Assembly (NCBI GenBank): GCA_014730055.1
Contig: WJIV01000135.1
Span: forward strand, 1 to 14,667
Source: Candidatus Bathyarchaeota archaeon
GTDB lineage: Archaea > Thermoproteota > Bathyarchaeia > TCS64
Length of the DNA: 14,667 nt
Direction: 5' to 3'
The notes beneath the pieces were generated by a model. The model saw only the letters and a program-made list of their open reading frames with translations. It was not told where the DNA came from and ran no database searches. Position numbers and translations under genes: made by a program. Each line of letters opens with the position of its first letter. The stretch's first letter is position 1. This document shows, piece by piece, positions 6,609 through 13,626 of the stretch.

Positions 6609-7412
6609 TCAGAAGGTCAGTTGCGATAGATCGTCCCTAGTTTGAATTGTCGTTACATCATTTATTTTCTCAACCCCCGGATTTTTAGCAGCAAAATCGG
6701 CGTACTTCTGCTCAGTGTACTCAACTCGCAGCTCATAAGGGGGGTCAATCCAGAAAGTAGATATCATTTTCGCCTTCTTTATCGCCCTTCTTCCAATTTC
6801 CCTTAAGATGTCCTGGGCCTTCACGGGAGACAGTGATATTGCCTTTTGTACGGATAAGGCTCCAAGTTTCTCTTTCTCACCTAGAGCCCACTTAACAACA
6901 GCAGTCTCAATCTCGGGGACAAGCTCCCTAGCTTCAAGAACCGCTATTTGATCACCACTTACAAATACGGTAGGGACGCCATGCTCTGAGAAGTTCAAAA
7001 TATTGAGGGCTATCTCACCTATCTTCATATCGTTTAGCCAGAGGTTCTTAGGGAAAGGGTAGAAGCTGTGGGAAAGCACCCCATTAGAACCGGCCATCCC
7101 GTGGAGTCCATGTAGGAGCATCGCGTCAAATGACTCATTTATCCCAACTGGTCCGGCATCACCTGCGTGCATCACTATTTGACAGTCCGGATGTAGTAGT
7201 TCTACATCGATTCCACCAGGGAAAGAGCCGTGTCCCGGCCATGCGTAAACTTCCTTAGCACCACCTCGAATAACTCCCTCTACAAGAGCGTTTAGTTCAT
7301 GAGTAGCCATACGTATAGCCTGCTTGTAATAAGGACCATCCTCCATGCACTGCTTCTTAAAATCTACAACTCCTGCTACTCCCTCAAGGTCACATACTAT
7401 GTAAGCTTTCAT
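6609..7412 (-). CDS. M55-family D-aminopeptidase (DppA-like)
   Basis: This 267-residue protein is a zinc peptidase of family M55, whose founder is Bacillus DppA. The DppA metal ligands can be placed: Asp8 and Glu10 in CDLEGVAG, His61 in WPGHGS, His104 in LHGLHGMAG, Glu133 in KIGEIALN; His115 in GVLSHSFYP matches the DppA catalytic histidine. The family frees N-terminal D-amino acids such as D-Ala from short peptides and forms ring-shaped oligomers. The usual Asp-Ser-His-Gly around the third ligand is Pro-Gly-His-Gly here. The length fits the family (about 265-275). The start ATG at 7412 has GAGGAA a few bases upstream, and AATAATAAAAATT at about 7455-7467 could be its TATA box. It is divergent from the GNAT gene at 7584. 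D-peptide or peptidoglycan-fragment recycling is inferred only. Confidence 0.88.
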   Translation of the reverse strand: MKAYIVCDLEGVAGVVDFKKQCMEDGPYYKQAIRMATHELNALVEGVIRGGAKEVYAWPGHGSFPGGIDVELLHPDCQIVMHAGDAGPVGINESFDAMLLHGLHGMAGSNGVLSHSFYPFPKNLWLNDMKIGEIALNILNFSEHGVPTVFVSGDQIAVLEARELVPEIETAVVKWALGEKEKLGALSVQKAISLSPVKAQDILREIGRRAIKKAKMISTFWIDPPYELRVEYTEQKYADFAAKNPGVEKINDVTTIQTRDDLSQLTF

Positions 7413-7583
7413 TTTATTCCTCTATTAGTTTTAAGAAAGGATTCCATGTCAAATTTTTATTATTTTCTGAATACGAATATCCTCTATTAGAGATTTTATC
7501 AAGTTTTACTAATGCTAAGACAATATAGGCTAGTATGCTTTAAAAACTGAATTACGATTTATTTATTTTAGACTGATAGAGTT
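7413..7583. promoter_or_regulatory. Divergent promoter region, M55 peptidase / GNAT
   Basis: This AT-rich 171-base gap separates two divergent genes. For the plus-strand GNAT gene, TTTAAAAA at 7539-7546 and ATTTATTTATTTT at 7557-7569 are TATA candidates; the first would give a leader of about 15 bases. For the minus-strand peptidase, AATAATAAAAATT at about 7455-7467 is the best box. No RNA gene or further ORF is seen. Confidence 0.4.
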
Positions 7584-8147
7584 ATGCCTGAAGTACCTAA
7601 ATTCGAGAAGGCTCGCCTGGAGGCTGAAGAAAAGCTGAGCAGCTCTTTGGATGGGATATGTGAGATAACGGTGAGCAGAGACCTTAATGAGAAAACAATG
7701 GAGATAGTGCGATCAATTGATCATGAGAAATTTAGGGAAGAACTCCGATACTCGAGGGAGGAACTAGGTGAGAGGGCCAAGTCCAAGGGCTTTCTCTGTA
7801 TCGTTGCTCACCTTAATGGAGAACCTATAGGATTTGATTTTGGATATCAGAATGACGATGAAAACGTTTTCTTCTCAGATGACACAGCTACCCTAATAGA
7901 AGGGAAAGGGATAGGAAGCGTATTATTCGCATTGGAAATTATACATTCGTACCACGAGGGTTTCAGTGAAACAAAATTATCCACGGAGGAAATGGACGAT
8001 CAAGGCAGGCCTCTCATGTACATATGGGGGAGAATGGGGTTCAGGGTCGTTTCTAAGGAACCAGACGGGAATGTTGAAATGAGACTAGAATTGAGATCCG
8101 AGGTCGTTCAAGGCATTTATGAGAGGTATATCAAACCCAAGGACTAG
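7584..8147 (+). CDS. GNAT-family N-acetyltransferase
   Basis: This 187-residue protein has a polar helical N-terminal extension (about 1-30) and then a GNAT core. The strand pair CIVAHLNGEPIGFDFGY (72-88) is followed by EGKGIGSVLFALEII (106-120), which is the acetyl-CoA-binding loop with G-x-G-I-G and the helix after it, and by a C-terminal MYIWGRMGFRVV segment, the typical end motif of the fold. The acetyl acceptor cannot be predicted. It is divergent from the M55 peptidase and convergent with the racemase-like gene. Its TAG stop shares the CTAG tetranucleotide (8144-8147) with the stop of that neighbour. It shows little similarity in the loop region to the other GNAT at 2049, so the two are probably not recent duplicates. 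Confidence 0.82.
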   Translation: MPEVPKFEKARLEAEEKLSSSLDGICEITVSRDLNEKTMEIVRSIDHEKFREELRYSREELGERAKSKGFLCIVAHLNGEPIGFDFGYQNDDENVFFSDDTATLIEGKGIGSVLFALEIIHSYHEGFSETKLSTEEMDDQGRPLMYIWGRMGFRVVSKEPDGNVEMRLELRSEVVQGIYERYIKPKD

Positions 8148-8866
8148 AACGGGAAAATGACCTCTTTTGGTGGAAACGGGTAGCTCAGCTTGCTGTGACT
8201 CAGGTTCATTCCCACAATAAGTTCAGCTAGCCTGATAACCGCATTCCCGGGATGTATAATTAAGACACCCGGGTATTCCTCATCGAGCTTTTTCTGAAGC
8301 AATTCAGTATGATCGTTAAGTGCCATACATCCAAGGCAGATGCAATCGGCACCATCAATCACAGACTCAATGACCGTTTCATGTATAACATCAAAACTGC
8401 TGGGCTTCCTTAACTCCAAGACAGGGAGATCAACAGGGTATATACCGACACATTTATCCAATAATCCAAGATCTCTGATCTGCCTCTCAGCAAGTCCGAC
8501 AACATGCGGTAGTTGAACTACTAGGGCGAAGGTCTCTGATAGTATACTAGCTAGGTGCATTGAGGCCATACCTGGGCCAAGTACCGGTATTGAGACAAGA
8601 CCTCTGGCTGCGTAAACCGAGGGGTCGTGACCTCCCCAGATAACTATTGCATCCGCTCCTTCCTCCTCCGACCTGACTGTCCTCTCAAGTATACCTGATG
8701 CTGCTAGTTCCATCTCAGGCAGGCTATCGACACTTGGGGGTGCCCAACTCGTTGTAACTAGTCTTATATCTGTTCCGGGTGAGGCGTATTTCTTTAGGCC
8801 TTTCTCTCTTTTCTTTAGTTCTGTGGGCTTTAGGCCTGATATTAACATTATTACATCTATCTGCAT
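8144..8866 (-). CDS. Asp/Glu/hydantoin racemase-family protein lacking first Cys
   Basis: This 240-residue protein has the two-domain Asp/Glu/hydantoin racemase superfamily layout. The second active-site motif is intact, CICLGCMAL (175-183) with Cys180. The first, normally I-x-C-x-G-D-P, reads IVIWGGHDPS (74-83), so glycine stands where the first cysteine should be. Two-base racemases need both cysteines. One-cysteine members of this superfamily include arylmalonate decarboxylase, which likewise has glycine at the first site, so a decarboxylase, a one-sided isomerase or another lyase is as plausible as racemisation. The gene is last of a minus-strand set, 36 bases after the MFS transporter, which suggests that the transporter moves its substrate or product. 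Its stop overlaps that of the convergent GNAT gene. Family confidence is good; the reaction is open. Confidence 0.78.
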   Translation of the reverse strand: MQIDVIMLISGLKPTELKKREKGLKKYASPGTDIRLVTTSWAPPSVDSLPEMELAASGILERTVRSEEEGADAIVIWGGHDPSVYAARGLVSIPVLGPGMASMHLASILSETFALVVQLPHVVGLAERQIRDLGLLDKCVGIYPVDLPVLELRKPSSFDVIHETVIESVIDGADCICLGCMALNDHTELLQKKLDEEYPGVLIIHPGNAVIRLAELIVGMNLSHSKLSYPFPPKEVIFPF

Positions 8867-8902
8867 GTTATGAAAAGGGTAGTTTGGTGTGATAACATTA
8901 TC

Positions 8903-10168
8903 TCAGTGGATTAGTTGCTCATCTTCATCTATCCAGAGGAGCACCATCATGAAGGGTATCATGACCAATAATATCTGAATCAGAAACGGAATCTGGTGGT
9001 TAACTGAGTCATATAGCCATCCGCCTGTGAACTGTCCCATGGAGGCAGCAATGGCCCTGAAGAAGCCTTTACTGCCATTCACCTTTCCCCTGTGCTCTTT
9101 TGGTACAAGCCCTGCCTCTAGAGAGCTCAATGCACTGTTCGCCATAACCATAAGTATACCTACAAGAACCATGGAAAATATTAGACGGGTAAAGTTACCA
9201 TAAACCAGGAGCAGTATTGCAGCGGCCCAAAGGACAAACGCGGCAAGTATCGGTTTCTTTTTTCCTACTATATCGATTAACTTACCTGAGGGGAGCGCCA
9301 GAATAATCATTGAGACAGGTAAAGCCGTCATTATATAACTGAGGCGGATCTCGCTTATTCCTAGGTCCCTTACTATGTATAGAGCCAATATAGGTTGAAA
9401 GAGACCGCTAGTAAAGTTAATGATCACGTCCACTAGGAATAATATGAAGGCTGCTCTGGGCACTATCTTCCAGACATTTATACTTTCACGCATACTCTCA
9501 GGGTAGCTCCTTACCAGTTCAGCCGCTTTTATCTTCTCTGGGTTTTCGATGGTCTCCGTCAAGCGTGTCCTTAGCAGTGCAGCGCCAAGAAAACCAAGTA
9601 TAACGAGCTTGTAAATGAACCTCATACTGGGTACTAGCCCATAGATTGAGAAGAGGTAGCCTGCAAACAATGGCGCGGGTGTTGTGGATACACTTGCGAT
9701 AAGGTTGATTATGCTAAATCCCATCCCCCTCTTATCCTTTGGAAGCGAATCCGCCACTATTGCGTTTAGAGCCGGCTGATATATTCCGCAAAACCCCGAA
9801 ATAACCGATCCCACTATTATCCACTCCCATGTCGGAGCGTAAACGTAGAATATCCTGGCGAGGGCCGCCACGAAGGTCATGGTTGAGATGAGCCACTTCC
9901 TCCCGTACTTATCAGTAAGATATCCCCCTGGAATCTGAACGATAGCTGAGGCGACCAGTCCCAGTGAGCCGACAAGGCCTATCCCTGTGGCAGTTGCGCC
10001 TAGGGCCTCAATATAGAGCGAGTAGTAAGTTCCAGGTAACTCCGTGAAGAAGTCGAGAATAAGCCAACTCAGTACCATTATGAGGAAGTTTCCTTCAATA
10101 AAGCTGAATTCCTCCCTGAGCCTCTGTAAAAGGCCCCGCTGCTCTGATTGCTGACTCATTTTGTACAT
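8903..10168 (-). CDS. MFS transporter
   Basis: This 421-residue protein has about 12 hydrophobic segments in two six-helix halves separated by a charged central loop (around 205-230). The signature loop between helices 2 and 3, GGYLTDKYGRKW (81-92), is the classical major facilitator motif A; a degenerate copy (SGKLIDIVGKKKP) sits in the second half. The family covers drug, sugar and organic-acid carriers; the substrate cannot be read from the sequence. Its ATG at 10168 overlaps the stop of the bactofilin-like gene (TAATG), indicating translational coupling; a second in-frame ATG at 10159 is the alternative start. The racemase-family gene follows after 36 bases, so the three genes probably form one operon. 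Confidence 0.9.
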   Translation of the reverse strand: MYKMSQQSEQRGLLQRLREEFSFIEGNFLIMVLSWLILDFFTELPGTYYSLYIEALGATATGIGLVGSLGLVASAIVQIPGGYLTDKYGRKWLISTMTFVAALARIFYVYAPTWEWIIVGSVISGFCGIYQPALNAIVADSLPKDKRGMGFSIINLIASVSTTPAPLFAGYLFSIYGLVPSMRFIYKLVILGFLGAALLRTRLTETIENPEKIKAAELVRSYPESMRESINVWKIVPRAAFILFLVDVIINFTSGLFQPILALYIVRDLGISEIRLSYIMTALPVSMIILALPSGKLIDIVGKKKPILAAFVLWAAAILLLVYGNFTRLIFSMVLVGILMVMANSALSSLEAGLVPKEHRGKVNGSKGFFRAIAASMGQFTGGWLYDSVNHQIPFLIQILLVMIPFMMVLLWIDEDEQLIH

Positions 10169-10926
10169 TATATTTGCTCAGGTTCTCTATTTAGTTTTGA
10201 GTAAGGATCTATACTTACTTTATCTCTGAACCTGACTTTTTCCTTAATATGACATCCTCGTAGTATCTTTACCTTGTTTCCCTCTACATTATTGCAGATA
10301 ACGTTCTCGAGGACAATATCATCGCCGACTATATCACTCGTAATTAGGTAACCGTTGTACCTATTGTTGGGCTTATCAACCCTTACCTCTATCCTTTCAG
10401 CTTTGATCCCATCTCTAATATTGCTATCATCTTGTCCTAATCGTGCATCAAAGGTCTTTGATTCTAATTTACCGTCAACCCTCATGGTTCCAGAGTACCA
10501 TATCCTCCCACCTGATACAAGGTCATCGTCCAAGATTATAGATCCCTTCGAATCAAGTTTTTTCTCGAAAGAGCCCTTACCACTAACTTTAGTTGAACCA
10601 GATACACTTGCAACATTGGCAATCAAATCATTGGTTACCTTTAAGCTTCCAGATTTTGAGAGTTCTTTACATTTCAGGTCTCCATGAACATGGATGCTTC
10701 CCCTTATTTTAACGGAGTCGACTGTTATATCTCCGTCAATATTTATGGACCCACTGCTCTTGAGGTCACGAACCTTTAAACCTCCGGGAAAATTGCTACT
10801 ACCTTTCATGTTTAACTCCTTGGGACCGAGAGATCCAGATCCAGCTATTTTTAGGGAGCCATATCCTGGTATAACGGTCTTTCCGGAGCCGGCTATTCTT
10901 ATTGATGGTATCTTACTGTAAGTCAT
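10168..10926 (-). CDS. Bactofilin-like / polymer-forming beta-helix protein
   Basis: This 252-residue protein is built from short repeats of the form x-G-S-hydrophobic-x-hydrophobic-x-G-[DKS] (for example SGSINIDGDITV, RGSIHVHGDLKC, SGSLKV, SGSTKVSGKGS, KGSIILDDDL), spaced about 16-18 residues apart and running from residue 8 to about 155. This is the pattern of a right-handed beta-helix as in bactofilins and the Bacillus YhbE/YhbF group (COG1664). The C-terminal part (GIKAERIEV, then GDDIVLENVICNNVEGNKVKI) resembles the conserved C-terminal block of the YhbE/F type. Bactofilins assemble into filaments; membrane attachment here could be indirect, since no signal or membrane helix is seen. It leads the operon with the MFS transporter and overlaps its ATG by one base. 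A CTTAAAAGAA box lies about 30 bases ahead of ATG 10926. Confidence 0.72.
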   Translation of the reverse strand: MTYSKIPSIRIAGSGKTVIPGYGSLKIAGSGSLGPKELNMKGSSNFPGGLKVRDLKSSGSINIDGDITVDSVKIRGSIHVHGDLKCKELSKSGSLKVTNDLIANVASVSGSTKVSGKGSFEKKLDSKGSIILDDDLVSGGRIWYSGTMRVDGKLESKTFDARLGQDDSNIRDGIKAERIEVRVDKPNNRYNGYLITSDIVGDDIVLENVICNNVEGNKVKILRGCHIKEKVRFRDKVSIDPYSKLNREPEQI

Positions 10927-10950
10927 TTTCAGGATTGAACTAGATTACTC

Positions 10951-10960
10951 TTCTTTTAAG
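10951..10960 (-). promoter_or_regulatory. TATA-box for the bactofilin-MFS-racemase operon
   Basis: The minus strand reads CTTAAAAGAA, centred about 30 bases before the ATG at 10926. Transcription would start a few bases from the start codon, giving a very short leader with no Shine-Dalgarno. The box sits inside an imperfect dyad (CTCTT ... AAGAG). Confidence 0.4.
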
Positions 10961-11041
10961 AGAGACTCACTACTTGAGGTCATTATTAGTACTCACAAAA
11001 TGTGACTTACATACTTGATAACCCAAACTGGCTTGTCTGTA

Positions 11042-11869
11042 TCAAAGATTATCAGGGATATTTGTAACGAGTATCTCCCTTACAGGTCCTCGATTATCGG
11101 CGTTGGAATTTATTGAACGACGAGCCTCAACTGGTTTTAACCTGAATCCTTCAACAGAGCCATACATCTCGATTACTGGCTTAGCATATGAATTACTAAG
11201 TACGAAATAGACCCCTCTCTCGTGTAGCTTTACACATGTCTCCTTAAGCTTCTCCTGCTCCTCGAGTTCAAAACCGTCAGCATAGTATGAAGAGAAGTTT
11301 GATGAGTTGTTAACTGGCTGGTACGGGGGATCGAAGTAACAGATGTCCCCTTTTACAGCATTCTCAAGTATGTACGTGAAATCCCTGCTCAGAATCTCGA
11401 TATTTTTCAGGATACTACTAGCCTTCCTTATCCTTTTTTCTGGTACTATTGTTGGGTTCTTATACCTTCCAAAAGGTACGTTAAATTCACCTTTAGAGTT
11501 CTCTCGATATAACCCGTTGTAACCAGTCTTGTTAAAGTAGAGGAGGAGAGCAGCTTCCTCTATCTCTGATAGATCCCCGTGGTTGAACTTATCTCTCAGT
11601 TCGTAATATTTCTCCTTGTTATAGGGGTACATGCGAGCCTGGTCAATTAATCTCTCAGGGTAATCTCTAACGGACCTATAGAAATTCATTAACCGTGAGT
11701 TAATATCATTAATTGTTCCATTCATAGGTTTAATATTGAAGAAAACAGCACCGCTCCCAAAAAAAGGCTCATGATATGCTCTCTGTCTGTAGTTACTGGG
11801 AAATAGCTCCAATATCTCAGGTATTAGCTGCCTTTTTCCACCTGCCCACTTCAGAATAGGATTTACCAT
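11042..11869 (-). CDS. dam: Dam-type DNA adenine-N6 methyltransferase
   Basis: This 275-residue protein is a class D12 (alpha) adenine-N6 DNA methylase of the Dam/DpnM type. It has LKWAGGKR (6-13), the S-adenosylmethionine motif EPFFGSG (34-40), NDIN (54-57), the recognition block YNGLYR (117-122) with GEFNVPFGRY (127-136), the catalytic DPPY (180-183), and FVLSNS. Residues reported to touch GATC in E. coli Dam (Lys9, Tyr119, Asn120, Leu122, Arg124, Pro134) have counterparts here at Lys7, Tyr117, Asn118, Leu120, Arg122 and Pro132, so methylation of GATC is a good prediction. No restriction endonuclease is adjacent, so it looks like an orphan with a regulatory, replication-linked or defence-evading role. 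ATG at 11869 has GGGAG four bases upstream. It lies 149 bases after TFB on the same strand. Confidence 0.92.
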   Translation of the reverse strand: MVNPILKWAGGKRQLIPEILELFPSNYRQRAYHEPFFGSGAVFFNIKPMNGTINDINSRLMNFYRSVRDYPERLIDQARMYPYNKEKYYELRDKFNHGDLSEIEEAALLLYFNKTGYNGLYRENSKGEFNVPFGRYKNPTIVPEKRIRKASSILKNIEILSRDFTYILENAVKGDICYFDPPYQPVNNSSNFSSYYADGFELEEQEKLKETCVKLHERGVYFVLSNSYAKPVIEMYGSVEGFRLKPVEARRSINSNADNRGPVREILVTNIPDNL

Positions 11870-12018
11870 GTTACTCCCAAATAATTCAACAAATAACTCT
11901 CATGAATTATATTATTCTTTGCTTATTTTTCTTCTCTGTTCTGATACAATTGACGATCATTTTTCACAAATTTTTTAGATAAAAATAGACTATTATATTT
12001 TGGATATAGTATTAAGAA

Positions 12019-12942
12019 TTATACATAAACTTCTAGACTCAATCTATCTACAAGTTCCTTGTACCTGTTCCTGATTGTGACCTCTGTAACCCTTGCCTTG
12101 GTGGCGATACTACCCTGTGTTACCTTCTCACCAAGCAATATACATGCCATGTATACAGATGCAGCTGCCATACCTGAGGGGCTCTTGCCTGATGTGATTC
12201 TTAGGTCAGTTGCTTGCTCAAGTATATCTAGGGCAATATGTTCTACTCTACCTGATCGTTTAAGTTGCTTTACAAGTTTTGATATGATATTTCCTGTGCT
12301 AATTCTTGGTATGTCTTGGTCTAGTAAATCATGAAGATATCTGTAGTTGCGAGCTGCTTCTTTTTTGGATATATTAGCAGCCTCTGCAATCACTGAAAGG
12401 CTTCTCGATACTTCACAAAGCCTGCATCCAATATACAGAGAAGCAGTTACAAGGTTGTGAATTGTTCTTCCTCTCGTGGCACCTTTTTTAAGAACTTGCC
12501 GGTAAATCGCGGCGGCTGTCTCTGTTACACTTCTGGGGACATTCACCTCGTCTGCCAACTGATTCAGGAAACCCAGTGCCTTGGCGAGGTTCCTCTGGCT
12601 ACTTGAGCTGATCTTGGTTCTCCTGTTCCATTTACGTAGCCTGTAGAACTGTGCCTTCACATCTGGCTTCAGGTTCCTGCCGTTATAGTCCCGGCTCTGC
12701 CAGCTAATTGATGAGCTTATACCCCGGTCGTGGACAGTTAGGCTTATGGGGGCGCCAGATCGGGCTCGCTTTTGTATCTGCTCATGATTGAAAGCTCGCC
12801 ATTCCTGTCCTAGGTCCACCGTGTTGGTGCTCTGGACATAGCCACATTCGTGACATACTGTCTCCCCGGTCTCCATATCTTGGATTACCCTTTTACCGTT
12901 ACAAGCCGGGCATGTCTCGGAGGTCTCTGTAATATTTGACAC
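12019..12942 (-). CDS. tfb: Transcription initiation factor B (TFB / TFIIB homologue)
   Basis: This 307-residue protein is archaeal TFB, which binds the TATA-box/TBP complex and the BRE, and places RNA polymerase at the start site. It has an N-terminal zinc ribbon (Cys11, Cys14, Cys30, Cys33), a B-reader/linker segment (EWRAF at 48, RSGAP at 61-65, HDRGISSSI at 71-79), and two cyclin-fold repeats covering about 105-200 and 205-300. The second repeat ends with a helix, TEVTIRNRYKEL, as in the BRE-contacting helix-turn-helix. The full family length is present. The start is GTG at 12942. Many archaea hold several TFB paralogues and this window cannot show whether this is the main one. CTTATAAAT at 12980-12988 is its likely TATA box, giving a leader of about 15 bases. 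Confidence 0.96.
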   Translation of the reverse strand: MSNITETSETCPACNGKRVIQDMETGETVCHECGYVQSTNTVDLGQEWRAFNHEQIQKRARSGAPISLTVHDRGISSSISWQSRDYNGRNLKPDVKAQFYRLRKWNRRTKISSSSQRNLAKALGFLNQLADEVNVPRSVTETAAAIYRQVLKKGATRGRTIHNLVTASLYIGCRLCEVSRSLSVIAEAANISKKEAARNYRYLHDLLDQDIPRISTGNIISKLVKQLKRSGRVEHIALDILEQATDLRITSGKSPSGMAAASVYMACILLGEKVTQGSIATKARVTEVTIRNRYKELVDRLSLEVYV

Positions 12943-12979
12943 ATAACCACTCGGAAGATATTAAATTGTGTCGTTAATG

Positions 12980-12988
12980 ATTTATAAG
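12980..12988 (-). promoter_or_regulatory. TATA-box for TFB
   Basis: The minus strand reads CTTATAAAT, close to the archaeal consensus. It is centred about 42 bases from the GTG start at 12942, predicting transcription from about 12957. AATTTAATATC nearer the gene is a weaker alternative. Confidence 0.45.
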
Positions 12989-13031
12989 ATATTTTGTAAT
13001 TACCTTTAAATAACATTAATTATGATCTTTT

Positions 13032-13280
13032 CTACCTTAGTACCCCGTCTTTCTCCCTATCTAGAGGTTTGGTCAGGTTACGGTTTATAGGCTCCTGTCT
13101 TGGCGGGGCTTCAGGAATACGGTTTTCCTCCTCAGCTTCTTCTCCTGAGACCTGTCTTGTCTCTGATTCTTCAGGTAGTGTAAATGGCATACCGCAGAAT
13201 ATGCAGGTGTACTGCTTCTTCACGTCGATTTCCTCAACAGGATTCGATTTGTCGCATGTGGGGCATCTAATGTACTCCAT
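13032..13280 (-). CDS. Small zinc-ribbon protein
   Basis: This 82-residue protein opens with a zinc ribbon, CPTC (Cys6, Cys9) and CIFCG (Cys26, Cys29), separated by a short charged loop. It then runs into a low-complexity tail rich in Glu, Arg, Pro and Asn (about 35-82) that is probably disordered. No catalytic residues or membrane segment are seen. Such ribbons occur in small archaeal proteins that bind RNA, DNA or ribosomal/transcription partners; the role here is unknown. It lies between TFB (89 bases downstream) and the cold-shock gene on the same strand. It has its own TATA-like GGTTTAAACAT about 55 bases ahead of ATG 13280, so it may be transcribed separately. Confidence 0.6.
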   Translation of the reverse strand: MEYIRCPTCDKSNPVEEIDVKKQYTCIFCGMPFTLPEESETRQVSGEEAEEENRIPEAPPRQEPINRNLTKPLDREKDGVLR

Positions 13281-13331
13281 ACTGATACCTATCTCAAGAG
13301 AATCAATGGCATCAAAAAAGGGTTGGGTTAT

Positions 13332-13340
13332 GTTTAAACC
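13332..13340 (-). promoter_or_regulatory. TATA-box for the small zinc-ribbon gene
   Basis: GGTTTAAAC on the minus strand shares the GGTTTAAAC core with the radical SAM promoter at 3312. It predicts transcription from about 13311, with a leader of about 30 bases containing AGGT ahead of ATG 13280. Confidence 0.4.
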
Positions 13341-13396
13341 AAAAAATATCTTTTAAACCTAGCATCATTAAGATAAGTTCTCACTCATCTAAGCTG

Positions 13397-13412
13397 CATC
13401 TAAAAATAGATG
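13397..13412. repeat. Inverted repeat (hairpin) downstream of the cold-shock gene
   Basis: CATCTA and TAGATG form a perfect 6-base stem with a 4-base loop (TTTT on the minus strand). It starts 8 bases after the stop codon of the cold-shock gene. It may mark or protect the 3' end of the alba-csd transcript. The stem is short and A/T-rich, so it may also be chance. Confidence 0.35.
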
Positions 13413-13419
13413 GCTGATC

Positions 13420-13614
13420 CTATTCTACTACCTTGACATTAAGGGCTCTTGGGCCTTTGGGGGAGTCTTCTACATCAAACTCTACTCGCTGGCCTTCACG
13501 AAGCTGGAATGCTCCCTGAAGCTCAGAGTTGTGTACGAATACATCCTCCTCCATACCATCGACATCTATGAAGCCGTAGCCTCTGTCAAGCCATCTTTTA
13601 ACTGTACCTTCCAA
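13420..13614 (-). CDS. Cold-shock-domain protein
   Basis: This 64-residue protein is a single cold-shock domain of CspA type. It starts MEGTVKRWLDRGYGFIDV (RNP1 region at 11-18), has DVFVH (24-28, RNP2), and ends with KGPRALNV. It should bind single-stranded RNA or DNA as a small beta-barrel, acting as an RNA chaperone. The domain is uncommon in archaea and mainly found in mesophilic or cold-living groups. The start is TTG at 13614: a strong Shine-Dalgarno, GAGGTGA, lies five bases before it, and the protein begins exactly at the first strand of the fold. The gap to the alba stop is 10 bases, so it is probably cotranscribed with alba. Confidence 0.93.
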   Translation of the reverse strand: MEGTVKRWLDRGYGFIDVDGMEEDVFVHNSELQGAFQLREGQRVEFDVEDSPKGPRALNVKVVE

Positions 13615-13619
13615 TTATT

Positions 13620-13626
13620 TCACCTC
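13620..13626 (-). promoter_or_regulatory. Shine-Dalgarno deciding the TTG start of the cold-shock gene
   Basis: The minus strand reads GAGGTGA, overlapping the TGA stop of alba and followed by AATAA and TTG (13614). Its match and spacing are close to ideal, fixing an unusual TTG start and coupling translation to the upstream gene. Confidence 0.75.

Noticed and set aside
10355..10921. Two plus-strand ORFs opposite the bactofilin-like gene
   Set aside because: Their Ser/Pro/Leu-rich translations mirror the Gly/Ser repeat of the real gene on the other strand.
11042..12018. Restriction-modification system or mobile element around the methylase
   Set aside because: No endonuclease, integrase, transposase or flanking repeat is seen on either side; the neighbours are a TFB gene and a bactofilin-like operon.
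13281..13419. Possible tRNA or small RNA gene between the zinc-ribbon and cold-shock genes
   Set aside because: Only a 6-base stem hairpin and a promoter box are visible; no cloverleaf or other structured RNA signature.
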